From NCBI GenBank assembly GCA_964347025.1, contig CAYFWU010000004.1:4236-68235 (forward strand): a DNA stretch of 64,000 nt. Reading direction: 5' to 3'. A model generated the notes under the pieces. It ran no database searches. It was not told the DNA's origin and saw only the letters and a program-made list of their open reading frames with translations. The position numbers were made by a program, and so were the translations under genes. Positions within the stretch are counted from its first letter, which is position 1, and every line of letters starts with the position of its first letter. This document shows positions 31,529 to 40,656 of this stretch, in pieces. This DNA is from CS3-C152 sp964347025 (GTDB lineage Archaea; Aenigmatarchaeota; Aenigmatarchaeia; QMZP01; QMZT01).

Positions 31529-32727
31529 CTGGAACCCCTTTTGAGTCTCCTTTTTAGCAGGATCACTATTATCAAAACCACCACTATCGCTGAAACCAAA
31601 AGAGCAATATTATTCATATCTTGCGGGGGGAGGATCGCCTCTTTGGGGGTGACATTAATTACGGATTCTTTTGTTCCCGTGGTTTTCCCTTCATACACAA
31701 CGTAACCTTTCACCACGTAACGCCCCTGGGTTTCCGGATTGAAGTAAGAGGACATCACGACGGTTTTGCCCACAGGGACTTCGAGCTCATCGCTCTCGAT
31801 GACCTCAACTAGTCTGTTACCAAGATAAACCTCTCCCTTAAACTTCCCGCTCACCACAACTTCTCCTGTATTCTCAAAGTACGCATCTATCTTCACGACA
31901 TCCCCTTCCCTTACCCACGGCTCATTCCATACACTTTGCAGAACACCCATCTTGCTCAGGGTCCCCTTCTCAAACACATGGAAAGAAAGGGTCTGTTCAT
32001 ACAGTTTCTCATCATCAAGAAAAACCTTAACATCCCCCGCGTACTCCCCTATATCCAGGTCATCCGTATCCATCTTTATCCTTATTATCTTCATCTTGGT
32101 GGGAAGTATGTCGGTCTGGCTGTGGCTTGTTGATTTCAAAACATTGGTTTCTCCCTTCCCGGTTATCTCTATCTGTATCAGCGGCGTTATTATAACATTG
32201 CCGTCATTGAGTATCGAAACCGAGAATTCAACAGGATAATCCTCCTCGGTATCTTTAACCTTCACGTTCTCCACCCTGGCCCTCTTTATTTCCTCACCCG
32301 TGATTTCCACGGATATTCCCGAGGCCGCTCCTGTGGTCACACCTACACCTATTCCCCCCTCCGGCTCCGAGGGCTCTGTGCTTACCACGATGCTCCCGCC
32401 GTAAACCCCGTTGGCTACGTTTCCAGGGGGCTTAACAATGACTGTTATTCTTTTCATGCTGTTTTTGCTGACCTCCAAATCTTCGGAAGGATCGAACTCT
32501 ATCCAGTCCTTTATAGAACCGCTCGCTGCAACAGTGAACTTAACCGGGGTTTCACTTGACGTGCTAACAGCGATAGTTTTTTCTGCATACCCGTTCTTGA
32601 GAACGTTGCTGAAATACAGGTCGGCAGGACTTATGCCTATGCTCACAGCGTAAACAGAATTTGATGATAAACCCAGAAATAACAAAAACAAAACCATGCA
32701 GACCATGAATTTAACATCAATTTTCAT
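31525..32727 (-). CDS. Surface-exposed membrane protein, DUF916/WxL-interacting-like N-terminal domain
   Basis: Protein of 400 residues. A signal peptide ends near residue 27 (NSVYA). The N-terminal domain (VSIGISPADLYFSNVLKNG, PPGNVANGVYGGSIVVST) has the look of DUF916/WxL-interacting beta-sandwich domains; further Ig-like domains follow, and a C-terminal transmembrane helix ends KRRLKRGSR. It follows the paralogous gene pair by 13 bases, suggesting a complex on the cell surface. Homology to DUF916 is tentative. Confidence 0.68.
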   Translation of the reverse strand: MKIDVKFMVCMVLFLLFLGLSSNSVYAVSIGISPADLYFSNVLKNGYAEKTIAVSTSSETPVKFTVAASGSIKDWIEFDPSEDLEVSKNSMKRITVIVKPPGNVANGVYGGSIVVSTEPSEPEGGIGVGVTTGAASGISVEITGEEIKRARVENVKVKDTEEDYPVEFSVSILNDGNVIITPLIQIEITGKGETNVLKSTSHSQTDILPTKMKIIRIKMDTDDLDIGEYAGDVKVFLDDEKLYEQTLSFHVFEKGTLSKMGVLQSVWNEPWVREGDVVKIDAYFENTGEVVVSGKFKGEVYLGNRLVEVIESDELEVPVGKTVVMSSYFNPETQGRYVVKGYVVYEGKTTGTKESVINVTPKEAILPPQDMNNIALLVSAIVVVLIIVILLKRRLKRGSR

Positions 32728-32740
32728 ATATCCCCCTCCA

Positions 32741-33574
32741 TTAGCTATCCGTCACAGCAGTGAAAGTTACGGTTCCCGTGTAAATCAGGTTCTCAATAAC
32801 CGAAGGTATGCTTATCTTCCAGTAGGTTTTGTTCGTCATTGCCCCGTTCGTTCTCTTCCCCAGGTTGAAATCCGCGCGCGTCGAGGTCGCTGACAGCGAG
32901 GTCATACCAGTCGCGTAATCCTGACTGTAATTCGTCACGTTATACTTTATGCTTCCAACTGTTATATTAGTTACAGTGGCCGAGGTATTCGTCAAATCAG
33001 TTCCGCTCAGGTTGAGATCAATCGCCACATTCCCGCAGTTCGTTACTGTATTGTTTACGTCATCCGGGCTTGTCACTCCTGGATCAAGGCTGCCGAAATT
33101 CATCGTATCCTCTGCGTCCAGCGCGATGAGCGTGTTCACGGTTAAATTAGTCGAATTGCTTCCGACATTCGAGGACGAATCGTTCACTCGTATCTTACAC
33201 GTCCAGTTCGCCGGGTTCGCGTAATATTGAAGAGTGAACGAACAGTTTACAAAAACATCCGTAGCCGAAATGTTTTCCCCAAGTGCACAACTCAGGTTCG
33301 TGTAGTGATTCGAGTTGTCATCCGAATCCCCCTCGTTCACCGCTGCCTCATCCCACAGGGTCGCGTTAACTGTATCCACCTCATTGTACCATCCATCGTC
33401 ATCAGTTATTGTGGCATTACACCATATCACAACAGTGGAGCACGCGTTCAAGTCAACCGGGTCAGTCAAAGTCATATTCGAAACACTCGGAACTGCCGGC
33501 CCTGCCAACACAACTATTCCTGCAAGTAAAAACGCCATGCAAACCCCCACTATTGAAACAATTAAAAACCTCAT
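32741..33574 (-). CDS. Secreted beta-sandwich protein, paralog B of a tandem pair
   Basis: Protein of 277 residues with a signal peptide (MRFLIVSIVGVCMAFLLAGI). It shares domain order and long identical stretches with the next gene upstream (HYTNLSCAL..., LQYYANPANWTCK, VNNTVTNCGNV, TNKTYWKISIP), and both end YTGTVTFTAVTDS or nearly so. Rich in Asn/Thr, with many N-glycosylation sequons. No transmembrane anchor, so it may be retained by the DUF916-like membrane protein encoded next. The ATG at 33574 is chosen over an upstream GTG. Confidence 0.7.
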   Translation of the reverse strand: MRFLIVSIVGVCMAFLLAGIVVLAGPAVPSVSNMTLTDPVDLNACSTVVIWCNATITDDDGWYNEVDTVNATLWDEAAVNEGDSDDNSNHYTNLSCALGENISATDVFVNCSFTLQYYANPANWTCKIRVNDSSSNVGSNSTNLTVNTLIALDAEDTMNFGSLDPGVTSPDDVNNTVTNCGNVAIDLNLSGTDLTNTSATVTNITVGSIKYNVTNYSQDYATGMTSLSATSTRADFNLGKRTNGAMTNKTYWKISIPSVIENLIYTGTVTFTAVTDS

Positions 33575-33661
33575 TCCACCCCGCCCAAGCACTTGATAGA
33601 GTAATATAAAATAAAGGGAAATAAAAAAGATACCTTCCGCTCCTTAATGTCAATCTCTTGC

Positions 33662-34525
33662 TTAACTGTCAGTTACAGCCGTGAACGTTATGGTTCCCGT
33701 GTAAATGAGGTTCTCAATGCTTCCTGGTATGCTTATCTTCCAGTAGGTTTTGTTCGTGCTCACACCATTCGTTCGTTTCGCAAGACTGAAGTCTGCCCAT
33801 GTTGAAGTGTTGGTGAGTGCAGTCATCAACGTTGCGTAGTCCTGATAATAATCAGTCACGTTGTAGTGCACGTTTCCAACTGTTATATTAGCTACGGTCG
33901 CTGTTGTGTTGGTCAAATTAGTCCCGCTCAGGTTAAGGTCCATTATCACATTCCCACAGTTGGTTACCGTGTTGTTGACATCATCCGAGCTCGTCGCTCC
34001 GGGGCTCAATGTCAGGAAGTCAATCGTGTTATCTGCATCCAATGCTATGAGCGAATTAACAGTTACATTTGAAGAATTGCTATCAGATTCCCCACCAGTG
34101 TCGTTCGCATAAACCTTACACGTCCAGTTCGCCGGGTTCGCATAATATTGAAGAGTGAGCGAACAGTTCGCCTGCACAGTCGAACCCGAACCGCTGTTCA
34201 GCGTGCAACTCACATTCGTATAGTGATTCGAGTTGTCATCCGAGTTTCCCTCGTTGGTCGCTGCTTCATCCCAGAAAGTTACATTCGCAGCCTGCACATC
34301 ATTGTAACCGTTCGCATCCGTTACTGTCGCATTGCACCAGATCGTAACAGTTCCGCACGAGGAAAGATCAATCGGAGAAGGTGTAAAGTATATGTTCCCA
34401 ACCACAGGTGCTGCAGTTCCTACAGCTACGCTTGAGGTGATATCTTCGCCAAACGCCAGCGGTACTGCCAGCAAAGCAAGTAGAACCAATCCAAAGGCTG
34501 AACCATATATTATCTTATTTTTCAT
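33662..34525 (-). CDS. Secreted beta-sandwich protein, paralog A of a tandem pair
   Basis: Protein of 287 residues with a signal peptide (MKNKIIYGSAFGLVLLALLA). Same architecture as its downstream neighbour: an N-terminal beta domain with Cys pairs (SSCGTVTIWCNATV) and a C-terminal domain ending IENLIYTGTITFTAVTDS. Abundant Asn-x-Ser/Thr sites suggest an N-glycosylated surface protein. First gene of the four-gene envelope operon. Could be an S-layer-associated or cell-wall component; function not known. Confidence 0.7.
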   Translation of the reverse strand: MKNKIIYGSAFGLVLLALLAVPLAFGEDITSSVAVGTAAPVVGNIYFTPSPIDLSSCGTVTIWCNATVTDANGYNDVQAANVTFWDEAATNEGNSDDNSNHYTNVSCTLNSGSGSTVQANCSLTLQYYANPANWTCKVYANDTGGESDSNSSNVTVNSLIALDADNTIDFLTLSPGATSSDDVNNTVTNCGNVIMDLNLSGTNLTNTTATVANITVGNVHYNVTDYYQDYATLMTALTNTSTWADFSLAKRTNGVSTNKTYWKISIPGSIENLIYTGTITFTAVTDS

Positions 34526-34606
34526 TTTACCCCAAGTCCCCCGAATTTAATTTAAATATTTCGAATCAGGGTATAAAAAAGTTTTTCGTTTAAACATACG
34601 CTTGTT

Positions 34607-35197
34607 TCAGACCTTTTCCACCTCTCCATTTGGTGTTTTCTCAGAAAAAATCTCCGAATGGAAACGGAAGATCTCCGTCCCCTCGTACGTCCAGGCATCC
34701 TGGGATAGAAACGCTTTCATACACAGTTGTTCCAGAAACGTTTTCACATCCCATCCTTGTTCTTTCGGGACCTGAGGAAGGAGGAGACCTGACTGCATTC
34801 CGTTCTTTATGATCAGACCATCCTTCCCGATCTTTATCTTTTCGGGATACTCCTCCGGTTTCCTGACCCTGATCCTTTCCGGTTTGGTAAGAACCGAGAC
34901 CTCAACAATTATGTTATCAATTTCACTGGGCCGCAGCTCAGGGAATCTCGGATCCTGCGTGACACTCATCGCGCTCTCTATAATCGACTCTATCAGCGGC
35001 TTGACAGGATACGGAATGCCTATGCACCCACGCAATTCCTTTCCGGGATAGGTGTGAAGGGTGGTGAAAACCCCTCTGTTATCATAAAAATCCTTCGAAA
35101 GGTTTCTCGGTTTCTTCATACTCTTCCTTTCATTCACCCACTTTTCGATTGTTTCTCGGGCAAACTTAACCGCGAATTCTCCATCCTTAATATTCAT
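34607..35197 (-). CDS. AMMECR1 family protein
   Basis: Protein of 196 residues of the AMMECR1/Memo-associated family. Conserved segments are GVFTTLHTYPGKELRGCIG, with its LRGCIG signature, DPRFPELRPSEI and LLLPQVPKEQGWDVKTFLEQ. The family is found in archaea and eukaryotes and is often near Memo or radical SAM genes, but its biochemical function is unsettled. Overlaps the DHH gene by 4 bases. Confidence 0.92.
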   Translation of the reverse strand: MNIKDGEFAVKFARETIEKWVNERKSMKKPRNLSKDFYDNRGVFTTLHTYPGKELRGCIGIPYPVKPLIESIIESAMSVTQDPRFPELRPSEIDNIIVEVSVLTKPERIRVRKPEEYPEKIKIGKDGLIIKNGMQSGLLLPQVPKEQGWDVKTFLEQLCMKAFLSQDAWTYEGTEIFRFHSEIFSEKTPNGEVEKV

Positions 35198-36168
35198 GAT
35201 TTCACCTTTTGGTATTTACCAAGAAGCTTGTTCAATTCCTTTACAAAATCTTTAAACCTGTTCAGAGGTATACGCGCTCCCGACGCCTGCGGATGACCTC
35301 CTCCAGACCCATCAACCGCTTCCGCCGCGTCCTCTGCGAGTACGTTCAGAGGGATTGAATAATCTCTTGAACGCATGGTTATGTCCAGGTAACTTCTCCT
35401 GGTATGTATAGCCAGACCGATCCTTGTTTTCGTTACAGTGGAAGCGAACAGGGCTGAAGGGCCCCGGAAACCGAAGAAGGCTATGTCTTTCACGAATCCC
35501 ACATCCCCTATGCTCTTCGCCTGCTTCTTCACGATCTCGTAAAGATCGAATTCCTCGTTAACAACCTTTTTCGCAACCTTTACCAGACCAGGAACATCTG
35601 AAGGGTTGTTGCCTTCGGCTAACGTTCTCGCAATCATCCTTTTCGAGTCATACCTCTCGAACTTCTCGTCCTTTATGCCCAGAACGATCGTGCTCGCCTC
35701 GAAGTAGAGGGCCCGCGCATCCCAGTTCTTTATCCTCTCCTCAACAAACTCCGTATGCTGGGAGTAATCTCCTATCGCTCCGTAGATCGCGATCCATACC
35801 CTTTCTCTTGGGATTTCTTTCTGGAAGTATCTGTATACGAGCTCGGACGCGCTCGCCTCTTCATTCACATAGGCCTTCAGGTTCTTCGCTAGTTTCGCCT
35901 TCACCTTCTCTGGAAGAAAGTGATGATCGAAGTAGTAGATTTCACTCCCCTTCGCCCTCTCCTCAAGAAGTTTCACTACTCTAGATATATCCTTCCTTGT
36001 AATCGCTATGTCGGTGATTATTATCCGGTCAGCATCGAATTTCTCCAGATCCTCATAGAAAGAAACAGGTTTCGTGAAGAACAATTCCGCTTCCGGGAAC
36101 TTCGAGAGAGCGATCGCTCCTGCACATATCCCGTCACAATCGGAATGAGTAAAGATGATTGTTTTCAT
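35194..36168 (-). CDS. DHH/DHHA1 phosphoesterase
   Basis: Protein of 324 residues with the DHH superfamily motifs: FTHSDCDGICAGAIAL, IITDIAIT, FDHHFLPE (the DHH motif) and, at the C-terminus, GSGGGHPQASGARIP (DHHA1). Such archaeal proteins act as nanoRNases, oligonucleotide phosphatases or RecJ-like nucleases (for example GAN, the CMG partner). Its short length is closest to NrnA/RecJ-like archaeal phosphoesterases. Coupled to AMMECR1. Confidence 0.88.
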   Translation of the reverse strand: MKTIIFTHSDCDGICAGAIALSKFPEAELFFTKPVSFYEDLEKFDADRIIITDIAITRKDISRVVKLLEERAKGSEIYYFDHHFLPEKVKAKLAKNLKAYVNEEASASELVYRYFQKEIPRERVWIAIYGAIGDYSQHTEFVEERIKNWDARALYFEASTIVLGIKDEKFERYDSKRMIARTLAEGNNPSDVPGLVKVAKKVVNEEFDLYEIVKKQAKSIGDVGFVKDIAFFGFRGPSALFASTVTKTRIGLAIHTRRSYLDITMRSRDYSIPLNVLAEDAAEAVDGSGGGHPQASGARIPLNRFKDFVKELNKLLGKYQKVKS

Positions 36169-36219
36169 AATAGAGAAAATTTGTCCTAACGGATATAAAA
36201 ATAGAGCAAAAAGAACTTT

Positions 36220-37173
36220 TCACAGGCTCACACGCTGGAACTTACCGTCTTTAAATATTATCAATTCTGGTTTAATCGTGTTTTCCATCCAGTCCTCTGC
36301 CTTAGGAGTTCTATCATTGAAAAGCTTCAGACTTCCGTAATACCCACTGTGATCATAAGTAAGAACAACGTCTTCAGGCCTGGTTGGCAAGTTGTGATCC
36401 CCTCCATAGGTAGGAAGATCTTTTACTGAAGAAAACCTCCCTAGATCCGGTTTCTCCTGTGTGAGCTCAATTATTACAAACCTCTCAAAGGAGTCATCAA
36501 GAACGCAAAGTCCCAGATGCTTCTCTAACTTGAGCAACCTATACCTATCAATCATTCCCGCGGTCTTGAACAAAGTCGCTCCGAATGTATGCATATCCTC
36601 ACAGTCCATCTCAACGCCTTCAAAGTCTCTACCGTGCTTAACAACATAGGCCTGGTTGGGTGTTAGCGCAAGTTCTTTAAAACCGAAATTTTCCATATCG
36701 CTACCATATTCGAAATCCATTTGACTCTCCAAAAACTTAAACATTCTTACTATATTTTTATTGCATTTCAATGGATTTTTTATCTGTAACTTATTTCTTT
36801 CAACTTCGATTCCTAGGTAACCCATTCTATCGTAAATCAATGCTGCAGCAGGAATATTAGTAGGCTTAATTGTTCTTTCTTCCTGGGTCAACTTCCCTTC
36901 ATCTATAAGTTTCTTTTCTTCCATAACTGTTTTCAGAACCGCATAATCATCAGGAAGAGGATGTTCATCGGGGTGAACATTGATTGCAGGGAGTTTCGTC
37001 AAAATAGTAGCTTGAGGAGGCGGGTCTTCTGTTCCTCTAAAGTAATCAGTAGCAAGTGAGGATGTGATAGCACCAATGTTGTAACTCAGCTGTTTAAAAA
37101 TTTTCTTAATCTCTTTATCAGTATATTCGTTCTTTAGGTGATAACGACAAAGTTCCTTTACTTTGTCTTCCAT
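36220..37173 (-). CDS. Unknown protein, possible transglutaminase-like fold
   Basis: Protein of 317 residues with no clear family. A segment FEGVEMDCEDMHTFGATLFK resembles the DC-E/D-D active site of transglutaminase-like cysteine peptidases, and GGDHN and YDHSGYYG downstream could supply the His and Asp; this is only suggestive. The start is uncertain: an ATG at 37209 would add 12 residues. Base composition is more AT-rich than its neighbours. Divergent from the antiporter gene. Confidence 0.55.
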   Translation of the reverse strand: MEDKVKELCRYHLKNEYTDKEIKKIFKQLSYNIGAITSSLATDYFRGTEDPPPQATILTKLPAINVHPDEHPLPDDYAVLKTVMEEKKLIDEGKLTQEERTIKPTNIPAAALIYDRMGYLGIEVERNKLQIKNPLKCNKNIVRMFKFLESQMDFEYGSDMENFGFKELALTPNQAYVVKHGRDFEGVEMDCEDMHTFGATLFKTAGMIDRYRLLKLEKHLGLCVLDDSFERFVIIELTQEKPDLGRFSSVKDLPTYGGDHNLPTRPEDVVLTYDHSGYYGSLKLFNDRTPKAEDWMENTIKPELIIFKDGKFQRVSL

Positions 37174-37326
37174 TTTGGTTCTAAAATTATCTTCCCTTCG
37201 AAGGCACATGTTTTATTCTTGACAGTAAATTTTTTAACTTTAACCACCTCTCAGAAATAATAATTTGAATCCTTGTCCTAATAATTCTCTCTCAAGTTTT
37301 TTAAATAACCCGATTTAATATTATTC

Positions 37327-38679
37327 ATGGCTTTCGACATCACTTTGACAATGACTTACTTCGCTTTCTTACTCGGTTTCGGTGTGATCATAGCGAATCT
37401 TCTCAAAAAAGCGAGAATTCCCGACACCTTTTTTCTCCTCCTGCTGGGCCTTATATTGGGACCAACGGTCTTCATGCACCCCTTTGTTATGCAGTACGTC
37501 AACGTCGTGCTGGTTGATGTAAGCGCAATGGGAGCTGTCCCGGATTTCCTGCGTATACTAGCGCTAATCCTTGTCGTGTTCACCGGGACGTTTAATCTGA
37601 GCTGGAAGGTCTTCAAACGCTTTTCAGACGTTTCCGTTAACCTCGCCTTTGTCGGGGTTGTCTTCAGCACGGCATTCCTTGGTCTGATCGCCCACCTGAT
37701 ATTCGGTTTCAATCCCGTATACGCTCTCCTGCTGGGAGCGGTTATAAGCGGGACAGGTACAGGAGTTTTATACGCCTTTGAACACTCGCTCTCGAGATCA
37801 AGGAGAGCGCTGGCGATCATAAAGGTGGAATCCATCTTCAACTCGCCCCTCACAGTTCTTTTACCAATCATCTTCCTCGATCTTGTTCTGATGGAGCCAG
37901 GCGCTCTATTCGAGCCCATGAAATACCTCGCGCTCTTCTGGCAGATGATTGTCGCTGGGGTTGGGACAGGGATAATAATAGGGTTTGCGGTCTCAAAAAT
38001 AATGAGAGGAATGCTGAAAGAATATTCTTCACTGATCCTTTTCTCAATCGCCCTAATAACCTACGCCCTCGCGGAGAACGTCGGCGGATCAGGCATGCTT
38101 GCAGTTGCTATCTGCGGTCTGATATCCGGAAACCTTGTCCTATCAGAAAGGGAAAAGGAAGAGGTTAAAAGGTTCGAGGACCAGCTTTCGGAAATGCTGA
38201 GGATTTCCGTTTTCACCCTCTTGGGGGCCCAGGTCATGCTACCATTTGATTTTAACCAGTTGCTGATAGCATTCATATTCTTCCTCATTGTGTTTTTCTC
38301 GCGGCCGATCTTTTTGATACCGACCCTGGGCAAGCAGAGGAAGAAATTCGACAGGAAAGATCTCGTGCTAATGAGCTTCGTCGCCCCCAGAGGTCTCGCA
38401 GCAGCTGCAATGGCCCCAATAATCGCGACCGTCCTGACAGGGATAGGATCTCCTGAAGTGGGGACCCAGATGGTTAACATAATATTCCTTGTGATCCTGT
38501 TCTCGGTACTCTTCTCAACAGTAGTCGCTGGAATAATGAGCACCAGGTATGTTCAGGACATGGGAAAGGAGGAGAAACCTCCAAAACCGAAAGAGCCGGA
38601 GGAACCAAAACAACCGAAAGAGCCAGAAAAACCAAGGGAAGAAAAATTCTTAGAAGAGGCGGAACAGGCAGTCGGATAG
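37327..38679 (+). CDS. Cation/proton antiporter (CPA family)
   Basis: Membrane protein of 450 residues with about 12-13 transmembrane segments, of the NhaP/Kef cation:proton antiporter group. Typical features are the N-terminal repeat FGVIIANLLKKARIPDTFFL, LLLGLILGPTVF, an SGTGTGVL core helix segment in place of the sodium-binding Asp pair, and FVAPRGLAAAAMAPI. The final 45 residues are a Pro-Lys-Glu repeat tail. It probably exports Na+ or K+ for pH and ion balance. Single gene with its own promoter. Confidence 0.85.
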   Translation: MAFDITLTMTYFAFLLGFGVIIANLLKKARIPDTFFLLLLGLILGPTVFMHPFVMQYVNVVLVDVSAMGAVPDFLRILALILVVFTGTFNLSWKVFKRFSDVSVNLAFVGVVFSTAFLGLIAHLIFGFNPVYALLLGAVISGTGTGVLYAFEHSLSRSRRALAIIKVESIFNSPLTVLLPIIFLDLVLMEPGALFEPMKYLALFWQMIVAGVGTGIIIGFAVSKIMRGMLKEYSSLILFSIALITYALAENVGGSGMLAVAICGLISGNLVLSEREKEEVKRFEDQLSEMLRISVFTLLGAQVMLPFDFNQLLIAFIFFLIVFFSRPIFLIPTLGKQRKKFDRKDLVLMSFVAPRGLAAAAMAPIIATVLTGIGSPEVGTQMVNIIFLVILFSVLFSTVVAGIMSTRYVQDMGKEEKPPKPKEPEEPKQPKEPEKPREEKFLEEAEQAVG

Positions 38680-38682
38680 AAT

Positions 38683-40023
38683 TTATTTTCTGAATGATTT
38701 TTCCAATTTTTCTATACACTCATCTATTTCCTCTTTATTAACATTGAGCGGAGGACGGAAGCGAATGGATTTCGGCCAGGAGGCCAGAACCGCTAAACCG
38801 TTCTTCCAACAACGCATACGGAATGAATCTCTCTGCTTCCTGCTCGGCATTTCTAACGCTAGGAAACACCCACGACCGCGGACGTTCGAGACCTTTTCGT
38901 TTCTCTCAGCGAGTTCCCACAGCCTTTTCACAAAATAATCACCCATCTTAGTTGCGTTATCCAAAAGTTTATCCTGCACTATGATCTCCAGATATCTCCT
39001 GCCCCTGACCATATCCACGAGGTTCCCGCCCCATGTGGAATTGATCCTGCTAGATACATAAAACACATTGTCTTTCACCTCGTCCACTTTCTTGGAAGCC
39101 ATGATCCCGCATATCTGGGATTTTTTCCCAAACGCGATAATATCCGGTTTTATTCCGAAGTGCTCGAAACCCCACATCTTCCCTGTTGCTCCAAACCCTG
39201 TCTGTATCTCGTCAAGTACGAACATTATATCATTTTCCCTGCAAACCCTTTCGAGCGATTGCAAAAATTCCGGACGGAAATGATTGTCTCCTCCCTCTCC
39301 CTGTATTGGCTCTATTATAAGGCATGCAATACGTTTGGGATACTTCCTGAGGGCTGAATTTATCTGAGATAGCGATTTCTTCTCGTTCTTTTCCACTTCC
39401 TTTATCACCCCTTCAGTAACAGGGAAACGTAATTTCGGGTTAAGAACCCTTGGCCATTTGAACTTCGGGAAGTATTTAATTTTCGTATCCGCAGTGTTTG
39501 TTAACGAGAGCGTATACCCCGAACGCCCATGGAAGGCTTCCTTGAAATGTATTACTTTTCTCCCTAGTTCTCGCTTCGCGCCGCGATTGAAGTTCTTTCG
39601 TATCTTCCAGTCAATCGCTGCCTTCAGAGCGTTCTCAACCGCTAACGCCCCTCCGGCTATGAGGAACAGATGTTTCATGAATTTTGGCATGGCAAGCCTG
39701 CTGAAGACCCTAACGAAGTGAGCATATTCCTCTGTGTAAACATCCGAATTCGCAGGGTTCTCGAGAGCAGCAGATCTCAGCTCCCGGAGGAAATCCCTAT
39801 CCCTCATTTTCGGGTGGTTGTGCCCGATAGGAAGGGTTGAGAAGTAGGAATACATATCCAGGTATTTCCTCCCTGTCCTCGCATCCACCATGTACGAACC
39901 CTTCGAGCGCTCGAGATCCACAACAATGTGAAAACCATCAACAAGAATTCTTTTCGCCAGAGTATCAATAACCTTACCCGGAGGAACATCCTCCGCAAGA
40001 AACCTGCTCTTTATCCGTGGCAT
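38683..40023 (-). CDS. lat: L-lysine 6-aminotransferase
   Basis: PLP aminotransferase of 446 residues, close to lysine-epsilon aminotransferases of actinobacteria: VDLERSKGSYMVDARTGRKY, ENPANSDVYTEEYAHF, FHGRSGYTLSLTNT, LIIEPIQGEGGDNHFRPEF, FVLDEIQTGFGATG, AFGKKSQICG (PLP Lys) and SRINSTWGGNLVDMVR. It transfers the epsilon-amino group of lysine to 2-oxoglutarate, giving piperideine-6-carboxylate. Full length. Distribution outside bacteria is limited, so horizontal transfer is possible. Neighbours give no pathway context. Confidence 0.88.
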   Translation of the reverse strand: MPRIKSRFLAEDVPPGKVIDTLAKRILVDGFHIVVDLERSKGSYMVDARTGRKYLDMYSYFSTLPIGHNHPKMRDRDFLRELRSAALENPANSDVYTEEYAHFVRVFSRLAMPKFMKHLFLIAGGALAVENALKAAIDWKIRKNFNRGAKRELGRKVIHFKEAFHGRSGYTLSLTNTADTKIKYFPKFKWPRVLNPKLRFPVTEGVIKEVEKNEKKSLSQINSALRKYPKRIACLIIEPIQGEGGDNHFRPEFLQSLERVCRENDIMFVLDEIQTGFGATGKMWGFEHFGIKPDIIAFGKKSQICGIMASKKVDEVKDNVFYVSSRINSTWGGNLVDMVRGRRYLEIIVQDKLLDNATKMGDYFVKRLWELAERNEKVSNVRGRGCFLALEMPSRKQRDSFRMRCWKNGLAVLASWPKSIRFRPPLNVNKEEIDECIEKLEKSFRK

Positions 40024-40045
40024 GTTTAATATTTGTCAGAATTTA

Positions 40046-40609
40046 TTAATTAACATATGAATGATCAGTCGGATTTTTTAAATCGTTATGCAAGGCTTCC
40101 ATTTTTTCCAAGTTGTTTATGCATGCTATTATTCCCCCAAGTCCTATACTCTCTATAAGCCTTTCATAGCCCTCACCCGATGATCTTTCCCTGCCGGAGT
40201 TAATGTAGAAAGAAGCGTTTCTCACGTGCTCTCGTGCCTCTTCGAATCGGAATTCTTCCGCAGGCTTTAACACCCTAATCGATTCCTTGAAGACAAGAAA
40301 TTCAGCCTCCGCAGGGTTCAGATCTAGATAATTATTGAGACGCTTTTTTACCAGTTTCTCATTCTGTTCATTTCCTATGAGCGCATATTCTTTCATGCTT
40401 TTGAACATCACTTCTCCTGGAGTAAGAAATTCATCCATCATTGTAGCGAACTTGTCCATCACCATACTTTTTTCTCTGCCCTCAAAACCTCCAATGTAAT
40501 TCTCTATATCCTTTATAGTCCGTTTCACATTCAAGTAATCTTTATTTCTAACGTAGGCCCTAAGCAGATTGCGGGCCCCTCTCAAATCACGCATCACAGA
40601 TTCTTTCAT
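40046..40609 (-). CDS. Helical protein, unknown function
   Basis: Protein of 187 residues starting MKESVMRDLRGARNLLRAYV, predicted to be entirely alpha-helical (TPR-like spacing of hydrophobics), with RNLLRAYVRNKDYLNVKRT and FREESIRVL-type segments (here FKESIRVLKPAEEF). I chose the ATG at 40609; longer in-frame codons run antisense to the rhomboid gene's 3' end. No family recognised. Confidence 0.6.
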   Translation of the reverse strand: MKESVMRDLRGARNLLRAYVRNKDYLNVKRTIKDIENYIGGFEGREKSMVMDKFATMMDEFLTPGEVMFKSMKEYALIGNEQNEKLVKKRLNNYLDLNPAEAEFLVFKESIRVLKPAEEFRFEEAREHVRNASFYINSGRERSSGEGYERLIESIGLGGIIACINNLEKMEALHNDLKNPTDHSYVN

Positions 40610-40656
40610 AATAATCACTTTAGATTTATTTATCAGTAGTAAATTATTTAAGCTTT

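Noticed and set aside
33227..33596. Plus-strand frames opposite the paired secreted proteins
   Set aside because: Sense strand shows signal peptides, paralogy and glycosylation sites; the opposite frames are shadows.
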